Source: Physcomitrium patens
Lineage: Eukaryota > Streptophyta > Bryopsida > Funariales > Funariaceae
Direction: 5' to 3'
Length of the DNA stretch: 64,000 bases
Assembly: GCF_000002425.4 (NCBI RefSeq)
Contig: NC_037256.1
Coordinates: 3,361,310 to 3,425,309, forward strand
The notes under the pieces were generated by a model. The model saw only the letters and a list, made by a program, of their open reading frames with translations. It was not told the DNA's origin and did no database searches. The position numbers and the translations under genes were made by a program. This document shows, one piece after another, positions 33,410 to 44,628 of the stretch; position 1 is the first letter of the stretch; every line of letters begins with the position of its first letter.

Positions 33410-34537
33410 ATGGCTGGGGAAGCTTTAACTTCCTCTACGGCTCAAGGGTTCTGGGGTCCCATTACTGCAAGCACAGAATGGTGTGAGAAGAATTATGAGG
33501 TTACACCGCTGGTTGCCGAATTTTACAATACCATTTCCAATATCCCGGGTATCGTTCTTGCATTCATAGGTGTATATTATTCCATCAGCCAAAAATTTGA
33601 AAGGCGGTTCAGTGCTCTTCACTTATCAACAATCGCTTTGGGTATGGGTAGCATTCTGTTCCATGCCACCCTCAGATATGCGTAAGATCTCTCACCCTTT
33701 CCTATCACTGATTTTCTTCAGAGAGTTCGAACCATAGAGTGAAATCCTATAAATAAATTCCTATTGTGCAGCACCGATTCTCTTAGTTCCCTTTGTCTCT
33801 CAAAACGATTCCTGTGGGTTCTGTGGGCAACCTTCCCAGCGTCTTTGTTTTTTCACGTTCGCATTTGATATCGTTTTCTTAACTGTTGGCGATAGTTTCA
33901 CCCTATGCACACACTTTCTCTGATTGACTCAGTTATCATGTGGTATGAGAGGTCCTCCATAATTCTGATATACTTGTCTGTCTGTGCACGTGATCTACGC
34001 ATTATGAGCAGTCAACAGCAGTGTGATGAGACGCCTATGGTTTGGGCAATGCTCCTGTACATTTATGTACTTTATTCTCCCGATTGGCACTACCGCAGCA
34101 CAATGCCCACAGTCCTGTTCCTGTACGGAACTATATTTGCCATTCTGCATTCGCAATTTAGATTTGTTGCTGGATTCCAAGTGCATTACGTCTTTTTGGC
34201 GTTGCTTTGTCTCCCGAGGATGTACAAGTATTACATGTACACAAAGGATCCGCTGGTGAGAAAGTTAGCTCATCGGTATGTTCTGTGCCTTGCACTTGGA
34301 GCTATATGTTGGTTGGCTGATCGGCACTTGTGTAGTTGGATATGTAAGTTGAAGGTGAATCCTCAAGGCCATGGTTTGTGGCATGTTCTTGTGGGTTTCA
34401 ATTCATATTTTGGAAATACGTTCCTACAGTACTGCCGAGCACAGCAACTCAACTGGAACCCGAGGATTGAATACTCGTTGGGAGTTTTACCCTATGTGAA
34501 GGTTGAGAGAAGTGACAACGATCGGAAGGAGGAATAG
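33410..34537 (+). CDS. Alkaline ceramidase (ACER/AtCES1-like), two coding exons
   Basis: Joining 33,410-33,681 and 34,012-34,537 gives a 265-residue protein with the order and spacing of plant alkaline ceramidases (Arabidopsis AtCES1, about 255 residues), multi-pass membrane enzymes that hydrolyse ceramide to a sphingoid base and fatty acid. Family landmarks, numbered in the joined protein: the EWCEKNY calcium-site region (23-29) and AEFYNT (36-41); the zinc ligand His85 in SILFHAT; the catalytic Asp96 in QQQCDETP; and His211 and His215 in NPQGHGLWH. Further conserved blocks are YSPDWHYRSTMPT (112-124), ICWLADRHLC (189-198) and NTFLQYCRAQQ (226-236). Hydrophobic segments alternate between these motifs, as expected for about seven membrane spans in the ER/Golgi. 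All key residues are intact and there is no frameshift. The start ATG at 33,410 is chosen because the family motif begins about 22 residues later. This is the only intact protein-coding gene recognised in the window. Confidence 0.95.
33682..34011 (+). other. Ceramidase intron (330 bp, phase 2)
   Basis: The donor is GC|GTAAGA at 33,682 and the acceptor is GAGCAG| ending at 34,011. A CTGAT branch-like sequence at 33,965-33,969 and the pyrimidine-rich acttgtctgtctg lie upstream of the acceptor. Splicing here makes Ala91 from GC+T and joins ...HATLRYA to QQQCDETP, exactly the spacing of AtCES1. A tandem acceptor (GAG then CAG) would add one Ser if the first AG were used. Confidence 0.88.
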
Positions 34538-34760
34538 GAATGCTCACGAGCACCCTGAGTTCAAATGACGTTTTCTGCATGCTCTCTGGAGCTTTCTTGA
34601 GGTGCTTGGTTGCTGAGAAGATACAAAGATTGTATCCTTGATGTATGAAAGCCAACCACTGTAATGTATTATTGGTTATACCTCATACTTGAAGGCTGAG
34701 ATACATCTTGTACGCACGGTAAACATATTTTAATGTTTATCTTATCGATTGAATTTTCTG
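34538..34760 (+). other. Ceramidase 3' untranslated region (approximate)
   Basis: After TAG at 34,535-34,537 the sequence turns T-rich with UGUA-like elements (ttgtatcc, tgtaatgtattattgg at about 34,660), plausible plant poly-A site determinants. There is no canonical AATAAA, and the end is a guess. Confidence 0.4.
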
Positions 34761-35620
34761 ACTAAGTGGGGGCAGTGAAGGATGAACACATAGTCAAGTT
34801 GGTCAACAATCTAAGTATGAAGGGTCTCAATGGGATTTTTTGTTTTTTATTTCTTTATTCTTTATCTGGGTTGCTGTTCCTGAGTTGCTTGTATTTGACA
34901 CTCACAAATGGTTATTCCTCATTCCTGACTTCCATTGGCACATTGGAAAATATCTTCTTCACTGAAAATATTCTTCAGTTAAATCTTCGAGTTTATTTTG
35001 TCATGCTCTCGTATCTGTTTGCCACTCTCTGAGACAAGCTCAGAAAGAGAGACCATGCCCAAACCATCCACCTGGCGGTTAATGGTACCAAACAGTATTC
35101 CTGCAATGGAGATTGAGAGTTCGGCTGAATATTTGTTAGAATGCAGAATTTGAATTACTTCAAGTGCAGGATGGGCACCCTTTGTTCCAGATAGCACCAG
35201 TTTTGGTCAATAATTCTCATTCTGAAAACTTTAATCGGATCGTAACACATCTTGTCTTGTAAAGTAGAATGGTTCTATCAGAACAGATGATTGGTTTATT
35301 TTTATTTTTATTTGTACCCTTCATCACTGACAATAAGCAGACCAGAGTGAGGTGGTTCGGAAGAGTTTGTCAGTCCGACGCAGGGCTGTAGGACATGGCG
35401 GTTTGTAGAGCATCCTGGAAAGGTTTGGAAACGAATCTCGTAGTGGCCAGTTGTGATTTGACGTTCTGGGCATGTTCGCTTAGTTGTTAGAAATGGCACA
35501 CCTGTCCAAATATTATTTGGAAAGCTCAATACCGACCACAAGTTATTGAAATGTTTGTGATTGATTTCTTAACAGTAAAAATAAATTAGAAAAATCCAAA
35601 CATATCATTTGTTTGAAAGA
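34761..35620. other. Low-copy sequence downstream of ceramidase, unassigned
   Basis: The composition stays gene-like to about 35,560. A plus-strand frame at 34,766-35,032 is hydrophobic by composition, and a minus-strand frame at 35,308-35,541 (77 codons, Cys/Pro-containing) looks less biased but matches nothing I recognise. It could be extended 3' UTR, a terminal exon of an unrecognised neighbour, or chance. Confidence 0.35.
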
Positions 35621-35624
35621 TATG

Positions 35625-35662
<38 letters not shown>

Positions 35663-35668
35663 GGAGAG
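35625..35668. repeat. (AT)n(AG)n compound microsatellite
   Basis: About 13 AT dinucleotides followed by AG repeats. It marks the return to AT-rich repeat sequence to the right of the gene island. Confidence 0.9.
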
Positions 35669-36452
35669 TATCTTGCTCAATACTCTCTCTCTAAATATAT
35701 ATCAAGATAAATAATAAAAAAATTAATATCGTGGATTTTCTTAGAGAAATTTATCACTGAATATTTTTTTAAAATTTAATTTCTTTAATATAAAAAGTAG
35801 ACAAAATAAACGTTTTTTTTATTCTTTTATTTGTTGGAAGTTAATTCTAAACTTAAAGTAACCAATAAATATTCATAAAAAAAGAATTAGGTTGCTATTC
35901 ATCATGAATATAGCCCAATTTGAAACCAAGAACATAAATAATCTATTTTATTTTATTATGGGGTGTTAGAGTAAGAGAATGCCTTGAAGATAAATTAATA
36001 AAGTATTGAGAGGCCAGTAAAAAAAATTAAAAAATAAAGCTAACATAGAAACCACCATAGAATGTTATTTGCTAGAGAAGAAAAGAAGATCAAGTACAAA
36101 TATTAGAGATTATTAATTAAAGACATAAAATATGAGTCTAAAAGTCACAAACTCTACTTGAAGTTGCCATCTTTATTTTTTTTCTTTGAATCTTAGTAAA
36201 AGGTAATTTTATTATATATAAAATATTAAAATAATTAGTAATAAAAATAAAAATATATTATATATAATACTATTAAAAGAAATTATTTTTACTTTCATAA
36301 AAAAATAAAAGTCTCTAAGGAAAAAGAGAACATAAACAAGGTTTATCAACATTATTCAACAAATGAATTGCATTAACTTTTTCTACATTGACAAGTCATG
36401 TAGGCTGATTTATGAGATACTCTTGATTTTATCCAATTCAATGTCCATCCAT
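35669..36452. other. AT-rich intergenic sequence
   Basis: No coding or RNA gene recognised. It separates the ceramidase island from the family-A LTR. Confidence 0.5.
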
Positions 36453-37959
36453 TGTTTCACAACTTGAATTTTTACTTGAAAATGCATCAGGCACCTAGTT
36501 GTAGAAGGTAAATAGAAAATACAACAATAAGATCCTACCAAGTCTAATAGAATTTTAAATAAGGTCTAAGTAATTCCTAACAACTATAATCAAATTTTAA
36601 GCAATCTAAAAGAAAGTTAATAGAAATTACAAAAGAAACATAAAGAAGTCATAAATTATTTTTAAATAAAAATAATGAAGATATCTTTAAAAAATATAAA
36701 ATAAAATCTTTAAATAAATAATAATAATTTAATATACTAAAATAGAAATATTAATAATTCTTAAATAAATCCTAGATAAATCCTAACCAAGTCTTGATTA
36801 AATCCTAATCAAATTCTAAATCCTAGACCAAATCCTAATCAAATCCTAAATCCTAATTAAATCCTAAACAAATCCTAAATAATTTTGAAAAAATCTCAAG
36901 TAAATCTTAATTAATTATCATATTTATTTTAAAATCTCAATAAATATTAATTGAAAAAATCATCTTAACTAAAATTCTACTCACATGTCAATTCTCAAGC
37001 TATTAACAAGCATATAAATTTTGAGGAAAATTGATTCACTACTTCAAAAAAACAACCTCCTAAACTGCTTAGATATTGGTTGCCTTCCTTCTCCAAACCA
37101 AGTGTTGATATTCCAATAGCAACTTCTCCTTGCTAAGCCATTTAATTTCTTAAATTTTTTTTGATATGTAGAATTCTAAGTCTAAATAGTTGTCACCAAT
37201 TTTTTCTTCAATTGAACTGACAAATGTTGCAAGATTGCAATAACCCTCATTGATCCTAAATTTCAATTATCTAAGACCATAATTCACAAAAACTCTCATA
37301 ATTGTTTTGTTTAATTGTTGATTAACATCAATTTTTTCAAACACATTCAAGACAAATATAATTACAAATTTACAAAATTTTATTTGTAAACATACTATAA
37401 CAATCACAAAATTCTAAAAATTATGTTCTTTTTGTTTTTAAAAATCCAAATCCATTGAATACATCTCTTTCTTTGAAAAGCCCTCAAAACTTCAATATGC
37501 CTTCAAATCATATAAAAAAAACTCTCAAAAATCCTCTCACAAGAGTGTTATCAAATCCACTCTTTAATCAATCAAAAAAACCTTGGAATTGCTAAAGATA
37601 TATAGTTTTGTGCCTTAGGATCTAATTTCAACCTTGGTTCACAATGTGTCCTTTCCGAGTATTAATTCTTGAAATTTTGAGGTAATTTTTGGTAAAACTT
37701 AGTCTTAACTTCTCCTTAAAGATGTCTATATTAATTACTTATCTTATTTAATTTTATTTGACTCATTTATGCTCCTATAAATTAAATAGAAGTCTCTTCA
37801 ATAAAAAGGTAATATTAGTATTTATTAAATTTTCTTATCTCTTTATCTATTATCTATATTTTAAAGATAATTTACTAAAATATATTTATTTAAGCTCCTC
37901 CATAAAAATAAAAATAAAATCTTTCTCCTTTTATCTAATAGTTATGTTACTATATGACA
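36453..37959 (+). repeat. Family-A LTR copy, plus orientation (probably solo)
   Basis: It starts TGTTTCACAACTTG and ends GTTATGTTACTATATGACA, matching the ends of the copies at 11,947-13,244 and 56,242-57,566. The CACCTAGTTGTAGAAGG block at 36,491 and the 'cttctccaaacca' segment agree with those copies. It contains a run of about a dozen degenerate aaatcctaa(t/a) units at about 36,770-36,900. No matching target duplication was found, and no internal domain flanks it. Confidence 0.7.
36765..36900. repeat. Degenerate AAATCCTAA-type array
   Basis: Spaced units reading 'aaatcctaatcaaatcctaa' and variants. The inverse (ttaggattta) occurs at 19,170-19,420, 26,740-27,100 and 43,360-43,620 inside the other family-A copies. 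Confidence 0.75.
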
Positions 37960-38890
37960 TTGTTGCTTACAAGCAATAACTAGGCAACAAATTGTGCAAA
38001 GATTAAATGACTTTAAACAAAGTAAGATTCAACTAAAAGAAAAGGAAGGGTATTCTCTTTTGTCATAGAGAGGAGGGTGCTCTCTTTTCTTGTAGAATGG
38101 AGAGAGGGTATTCTTTTCTCTCACAAAAGAAAAGAATATTTTACTTGTAAATATCCTTACCTAAAGAATTTTTTGGTTAATTGCTCCTTTCTAGCAACAG
38201 CTTTGTCCAACGTTGAATGACTTCTTGTATTACATAAAGAAGTTGACAACATTCATGGCTACTCTTATCTCTTACAAAGGCCCTCATTTCAACCTTATTT
38301 TAATTTCTATTGTAAAAACTTTTGTGGCTTCTTAGCAAGTTGTTATCTTGTTTGTTGTAGCTTATTTTAAACTTTCATGCTCTTATTATTGTAGTATCAA
38401 GAATTTTGACATGATTCATTCAAATAGAAGTTGTGTACTTTGATATCAATTAGGAGTGTAATACGTTAGGTAATTATATTTAGATCTTTGGTTATATGAT
38501 GAAGGCATGGTTAAGATCGTTTTGGTTGGGATAGAGTGTAGCATGATTATTGTAGTAAGTCCAACTAGTGGACACACACCCTTTTTTTTTATACTAGTTC
38601 AATTGATTCATATTCATGAGGTGTATTGTATATTAATTTGAGGTTGTTACAAAATATATTTCAAAGTCTATGGCGTTCTTCAAGGTGGATCCTTTTTAAA
38701 CAAGGTGTAGTTCATTTGATTGTACAATATCTAATAGCAAAGCATTTAGTTCTAAATTTGATTGTACACTCATGTTTGGTTTTTTGGATTAGCAATAAGC
38801 TCATAAAGAAACCACAAGTTGTTGCTCCTTCTTTAGCCTATGGCCTTAAGAAACTTACTTCGTTTTCTTCTAGAGGTAATTATTTATTTA

Positions 38891-38924
<34 letters not shown>

Positions 38925-40550
38925 ACTTTCAGATTTGAACTAGCAAGAAATGACCTTCCATGCTTTGGTGTTGAGCTTCAACTCATTCCTTTAGCATTTT
39001 TGTATATCATGGTCAAGCGATTTGTTATGATCCAAAGAGATGATAAGCTTATTAGTAGCAGATGTAGCATCTTAGATTTTTTGGATCTAAGCTACTAAGC
39101 TTTAGTCAACTAATGGCCATTAAATATTCATTGTAACTTCAATCATTATTTTTGTCTCAATGGAAATCTTTGGCCTGAATTACTTGCCTATTATAATCCA
39201 CTTTGGTGCTTGTTTTTAACCTTGGTAGAGGTTTCAAGATAAGTTTTAACTAAAATATTATGTCTTGAAAAAGCTAATACATTAATTGTAGATTTTTGTC
39301 ATATAAGATATGTCATGGGTTTCAATTCAAGCCATTAGTGATGTTAATTTTTTTGGATTTGAAACTTTTTATTGATAAATTAGTTCTATTCAACTATCAT
39401 TCCTTTGCTTTAGTTGCTTTTGCCTCTACTCTTATTGATTCAATTTTTATCAGTGAACATAGATAAAAAATGATATACATTTAAAGTTTTATCAAATTGT
39501 ATAAAATATTTGGTCTTTAATTCAACAATGTCTTACTTGTGTAAGATAGATGGAATCTATATTACTAAAAGTTAAATCTATGTCAACTTTTGTTCTAGCC
39601 AAGTAATGGAGGATGTCAAGAACTTTTTGATTTATTGTTAAACCATTAATTTATATAGATTTTTCATAATACATCATTATCTTAGCAATTGATGAGTAGC
39701 CTACTAACATTAGAACTATAATGCAAATGTATAAAACTTAGGTCAATGATGTCAAGTGAGATCATTGTTGTCTATTTCTAAATTAAATGCACTTATATTG
39801 GAGCTTATTAAAGCAGCAATTGATAACTTAAAAAAGTAGGATGGAAAGTTTTCAATGTCTTGTGATAGATATAACTTATCTTGAGCTATATTTTTGAGGT
39901 TTTATCAAGTAATACTTATTGCTCCTTTATTTTTCTTTCTTTCAATTTCTTCAACATTGAATTGTTTTTTTACTAGTTTTAGCTTGAACTTTTGTAGTTT
40001 CTTTCTTTTCATATCAATTTTAGGTGCATATTGTTCTATGCACTATTTTGGAAATTGAATGTTATTAATACTGTTAAACATTAATATATATATATATATC
40101 TTAGATCAAAATATTAAAATTTGGAATAGTAGCAAAATAAAGATAATGGATTTAAAGCAATTCCAAACATTAAGGGAATATAGACCTCTATAAATACCAT
40201 TGATCTAGACTATAATTGTAAATCATTTTTATCCATAACCATTTTTATTCATTAGCTGTATCAAGTCACTTGTTTCCAACCATAAAATATTTATGATGTA
40301 ATAAACTTCTACATTTTTGTAAATGTTACTTCGGCTGAAGGTAGTAAAAATTTACATTCTTTACAAAATACAGACAAGAATTTTTTCAAAGTTATCTTGT
40401 ATAAAATGTTTTTATTCTATGAACGTTAAGGGACGTCAAGAGCACCAACATGGAATCCACCCAAAATAAAAACATCTTGCTGGGGGAATAGGCGAAATAA
40501 GATTATTATTTCAACAGAAGATGTGATGGGATAAAGATCATGTACTTGAT
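37960..40550. other. Unclassified degenerate sequence
   Basis: There is no supported gene. An actttgatatcaatta motif at about 38,441-38,456 resembles the inverse of a TGGTATCAGAG-type primer-binding site, hinting at a minus-strand LTR element. The adjacent 'ggagtgtaatacgttaggta' would then be an LTR end. Simple repeats occur at 38,877-38,924 (tttat/ta) and 40,084-40,100 (ta). The open stretch 38,626-38,925 looks non-coding. Confidence 0.3.
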
Positions 40551-40554
40551 ACCA

Positions 40555-41330
40555 AAAAAATTATAACAAAAAAGAAATCTTCTGCTGCAACCGTAGGACC
40601 TGATCCACTGCTACTGTATCAAGCTTCACAAAGCAATGACAATTTCCGCTCTCCGCCAATGGCTGGCGCAGTCGTCGTCTGAAATCAATCGTTAGCAATC
40701 TTCGGAGCACGCTGATGATCAATTGTCTGTACAATTCACTCTTAAATAAGCTAGAGGAATAGCCAAACTTTCTTACTCTGACGGCCGCAATGGTCACTGC
40801 AACTTCAAGCGAGAAAAGTTTTTAACCTCGTCTCGGCTCCGTCGTGGTCTCATGGTGACAAGGCTTTGACTGACAAATCACTGAAATGACACTGCAACAT
40901 GTTGGTCAACCGAAAGGTCACAATAGCCAAACTTAGAAACGACAAGTGCCCCTTTGTCAACGACACTTGGGGTACTGTTCTTTGCTCCAACAAACTACCG
41001 CCATCAGTCGATTCGAAACACACCGACTACTTTGAAGAGAACCAAAAGAAAGACAGCACAACTGCATGTGCCGCTGATCGTACCAGGAATCAAACAATGT
41101 GGAACCACGGAGACTGATCTCGGGAACACAAGTAGACTTCAACCTCATTAAACCCAACTGACCACGGAATGGGACACTGAGCAGGACTGGGACAGATCTG
41201 TGCAGGTCTCGTCACCGCAGTTCATTGGATGAGATGAGCTCCTCCTGCTTCATCCAGATTCGTAACACCGTTGGTCTCCTTCACTTTCCAGCATGCAGAT
41301 CTGACGAAGTCTAGAATATACTTTTTGGAA
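40555..41330. other. Second GC-richer low-copy island, unassigned
   Basis: Composition and CpG content are gene-like compared with the flanks. The minus strand has a 78-codon frame at 40,561-40,797, basic and without low-complexity bias, preceded by a GC-rich leader-like segment (40,800-40,860). Plus-strand frames at 40,899-41,117 overlap in two frames and are less convincing. I recognise no family. It could be a gene fragment, a first exon, or regulatory sequence near the tRNA gene. Confidence 0.3.
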
Positions 41331-41935
41331 AGTTAATCAAAGATTACGAGTGGTATTTTACAAACACAACACATGTAGCAAATCAAAAATAAATATATAT
41401 GTATGATATTAAAATATCATCAATCTTCAAAACAATTATCAACACTTATCACAATACTAGTAAACATTTTGCACGATTTTTGATTTTTTTAGAAAAGGAA
41501 AAGAAAAAACTTCCAATGACTTGTTGACATGGAAGACCATGGATGGGGTCAGTTGGGTGATATCCAATGTCGCAACAAAGAGATGCAAGAACAGTATAAT
41601 GTTGATCACGTTCCGACAAGTTCACACAAGGCTCCTCTAGACAGCCAGCCTATATCTTAATAGGTTGCTCAATAATGCATCAGAAGACTAAGACGGTCGT
41701 CCACGTTCCACAACAGATTTTGAATGGTGAATGTTCAATGAGACTTGGAAGAATCGAAACCCGTTGAGAGTTAGTCGTGTAGACCCTGCCCAGAGATGGT
41801 ACGCATTTCATACACATTTCCTCAAAGTTGTATCCACGAACAAAATGAAACCCCAGGGGAGTGTGTTTTTCCTTTTTCTCTTTTTTTTTATACAGATAAA
41901 TTATTGATACGCCTCCTACACAGCCCGTTAGAGCG

Positions 41936-42008
41936 GCCGACCTAGCTCAGTTGGTAGAGCGCGTGGCTTTTAACCACGTGGTCGTGGGTTCGAGTCCCAC
42001 GGTCGGCG
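41936..42008 (+). tRNA. tRNA-Lys (anticodon TTT)
   Basis: A full 73-nt cloverleaf. The 7-bp acceptor stem GCCGACC/GGTCGGC is fully paired, with discriminator G. The D arm is GCTC...GAGC. The anticodon stem is CGTGG/CCACG around loop CTTTTAA (anticodon TTT). The T arm is GTGGG/CCCAC around TTCGAGT. There is no intron and no encoded CCA, as for a nuclear eukaryotic gene. Internal RNA polymerase III promoters are visible: A box TAGCTCAGTTGG and B box GGTTCGAGTCC. The first TTTT downstream is at 42,069-42,072, about 60 nt away, longer than usual. Nothing suggests a pseudogene. Confidence 0.97.
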
Positions 42009-42399
42009 TACCGAAATTGAGAGTTGATAGGCAATCATTGGTGCAGTGTTGATGACCTCAAAATCCTGTTTTCTACAAACAGACACAGCCTGGGTAGTAT
42101 TTTACATAATTTCAGATAACACATGGAGTCTACATATAAATATTAGTATCAAAGTTAATGCACTGAGTTTCATGCATTTTAAACGTTGGAAATTTATTAT
42201 GGTGAATTAAAACTTAATGAGACCATTTTTTTGGAGTTTTATTTGAAAATCTACAGGTTTGTATATTTACAACCACTTCTATATGTAAATCATGTTTTAT
42301 CAAGCAGATCAATTTTATTTTAGTGATTATTAGACTTTTCATCTTAGTTTTACTGGATTTGTAAAGAAATTCTGATTTTAGAAGTTGATAGTAAGGTTA

Positions 42400-43772
42400 A
42401 GCATTGCAAAATTATAATCCAGGGAGTTGATCTGAGGATGAATACAGATAATGATATACTGTGACATTCTATTGAGTGGTTTTTTGATATTAAAACTTTT
42501 AGAGTGCATAATAGCTTTCAGAGTACAGAAAATATTTTAGGAATCTTAAGGTGAAATTAAAGAGTAGCTTAAGCATAAATTATGTAAAAAATTCTTAGAT
42601 TGATACCCTAAGAGTACTCATTGTGAACCATTGTTGAAACCAAATTGTGAGGCACAAAATTATGCACCTATGGCAAATGTGAGGATTTTTATTTTATTGG
42701 AGAGCAAGATTAAAGAAAAAAATTGGTAGGATTTGTTTGACTATTAATTTTAAGGAATTTGAATAAATAATGACTTTGTGAAAGCTTTGCAAAGTTAAAG
42801 ATGTTTTAGATGACTCTTAGTCTTGTGAAATAAGGAAGAATTTACATGTTTAGGAACAACATGAGTTTTGTAGCAAATCTAGAAGTGAAAATTTGTAGAT
42901 TTATAAAAATAATTGTATTAAATGTGTATTATAAAATTTTTCTTTGATGAATTAACAAGATCAAGGTTTATTAAGATTTAAATAAAGTAGAATTTTAAAA
43001 ATTAGATTTTAAAGACCAATAAGAATTTCAATGATTCTAAGAATTTTTCTAATTTTATTAGAATTCTTTTTTATTGAGCTAGAAATTATTTTATTTTATT
43101 TCCTATCATCTAAAATAATTTTAAAAGCAAGTTAATAGTGTAAAAAGAAACTATTAATATAAGAAGCTTAAGATTGAAGTTGGAAAAAAAATGCAACTAA
43201 CAACTAAGTAGATTATGAGCTTTTTATCCTAATCTGTAAGTTTAATTTTTTTTTTCAAATTTTGTGTTATTTTGGTAAGAATTTTACAAATTTTAAATCA
43301 AGATCGAAAATTAAATTAATAATTAGTGAGGTTTTGAATTGGCAAAAAGATTTGGTTCAGATTTCTTAAAATTTGATTAAAATTTGATTAAAATTTATTT
43401 AAGATATTTTAAGAATTTAAGTAGAATTTGGTTTAAATTAAATTAAGATTTAATTATGATAAATTTAATATTTCATTACAATTTATCATATATAATTTGG
43501 ATTTTTGTAGGATATTTATTTATTTATTTATATGTTTAAAAAAATATTCATGATTCTTTTAGAATTTTATTAATACCTCTTTAAGATTTAATTTGGATTC
43601 AATTAGGATTGCTAAAGTATAATTGAAATTTATTTATTATTTTATTATAGCTCGTAGGTTCATATTTAGTTGCAAAATATAAGATTACCTTTCAAGTCCT
43701 AGTATTTGATATATTTCAAAACAAGACAACATGTAATTCAACAATGCTTATTTTGTAAAGACAAAGTTTACT
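42400..43772 (-). repeat. Family-A LTR copy, minus orientation (boundaries approximate)
   Basis: It matches the inverse of the 36.45-37.96 kb copy: 'cattgtgaaccattgttgaa' at 42,619 is the inverse of a block near 37,630, 'gaggcacaaaattatg' follows, a run of ttaggatt/taagattt units occurs at 43,350-43,620, and 'ttacctttcaagtcctagta' at 43,687 corresponds to the inverted TAGAAGGTAA block. A 24-base A run at 43,778-43,801 lies just outside. Confidence 0.55.
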
Positions 43773-43777
43773 ATAAC

Positions 43778-43801
43778 AAAAAAAAAAAAAAAAAAAAAAA
43801 A
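43778..43801. repeat. Poly-A homopolymer, 24 bases
   Basis: Uninterrupted A run followed, after ~30 bp, by a (TTTA)n/(TTA)n stretch at 43,832-43,876. Confidence 0.95.
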
Positions 43802-43891
43802 TCAAGCTTCAAAGATAATTTTTATTACATCACCATTTATTTATTTATTTATTTATTTATTATTATTATTATTTTTATTGAAGTGACTCTT

Positions 43892-44410
43892 TGTCATAGA
43901 TATATACATTTACTTCAATGATTACATATATGATTAGGTAGAAGTAGGTAAATATAGTTAATTTTATAAAGTCTTCTAGATAAACTTCATAGAAGCTTCA
44001 TAGACTCGGTTTTGATTTTAGATGTACTTGTAGGATAGAAACTTTTTCAACAAGTTAACCACATGTTGGTAGCTTGTGGAACAAGTTAATTATGTGGCAC
44101 ATATATAGATAAATTACCTTGCAAGTTAAGACATGTGGCTAACAAAGTCAACACATGTTGGACGTCCTATAGAATATTGCCATGCAACTCTTAATTAGAG
44201 AGTACATATGGAGGCAAGAGTGAAGCCTTCTTCACTCTTGTCAACACCTTTCTAATCTTTAGTTTTGTTTCAAGACTTTCTAATCTTCTTGTTTTTGGCA
44301 ATAGCCATTTCAATTCAATATTATATCATCTTTGAATAACATTCTAGTTCTTTTTAGTGACACAAGAGTGTATTGAAGATTTTCTTTCTTCAAGATTTAT
44401 ATCCTTAACA
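43892..44410 (+). repeat. C1 5' LTR
   Basis: 519 bp, TGTCATAGATATATAC...TATCCTTAACA. A primer-binding site should follow at 44,411 (gtttaacaagaatgttaac). In C3 and the 11-kb copy the same place reads tttgataagagtgctaac-like, which I cannot assign confidently to a tRNA. Confidence 0.9.
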
Positions 44411-44628
44411 GTTTAACAAGAATGTTAACATATTATTTTTGTCTTATTTTAAAAGTGAGTGGATTACTTCACTTCTATTTTTGTATTTTGAAGGTTGTGA
44501 ACTAACCATCTTTAAATAAAAAAAATCTTATTTTTTAGCATTGATCTTTTCTTTAAAGAGAGTGGATTACCTCTCTTTGTAGAAATTTTTATTAGGGATT
44601 ATAGATTGCTTTCTTATAATTTAATTTT

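Noticed and set aside
34766..35032. 88-codon hydrophobic frame after the ceramidase as a membrane protein gene
   Set aside because: T-rich 3'-flank sequence gives Leu/Phe codons by composition, and its mature ceramidase neighbour is already complete.
36765..36900. Interstitial telomere repeats
   Set aside because: The units are AAATCCTAA-like with irregular spacing, not CCCTAAA heptamers, and they recur within one dispersed repeat family.
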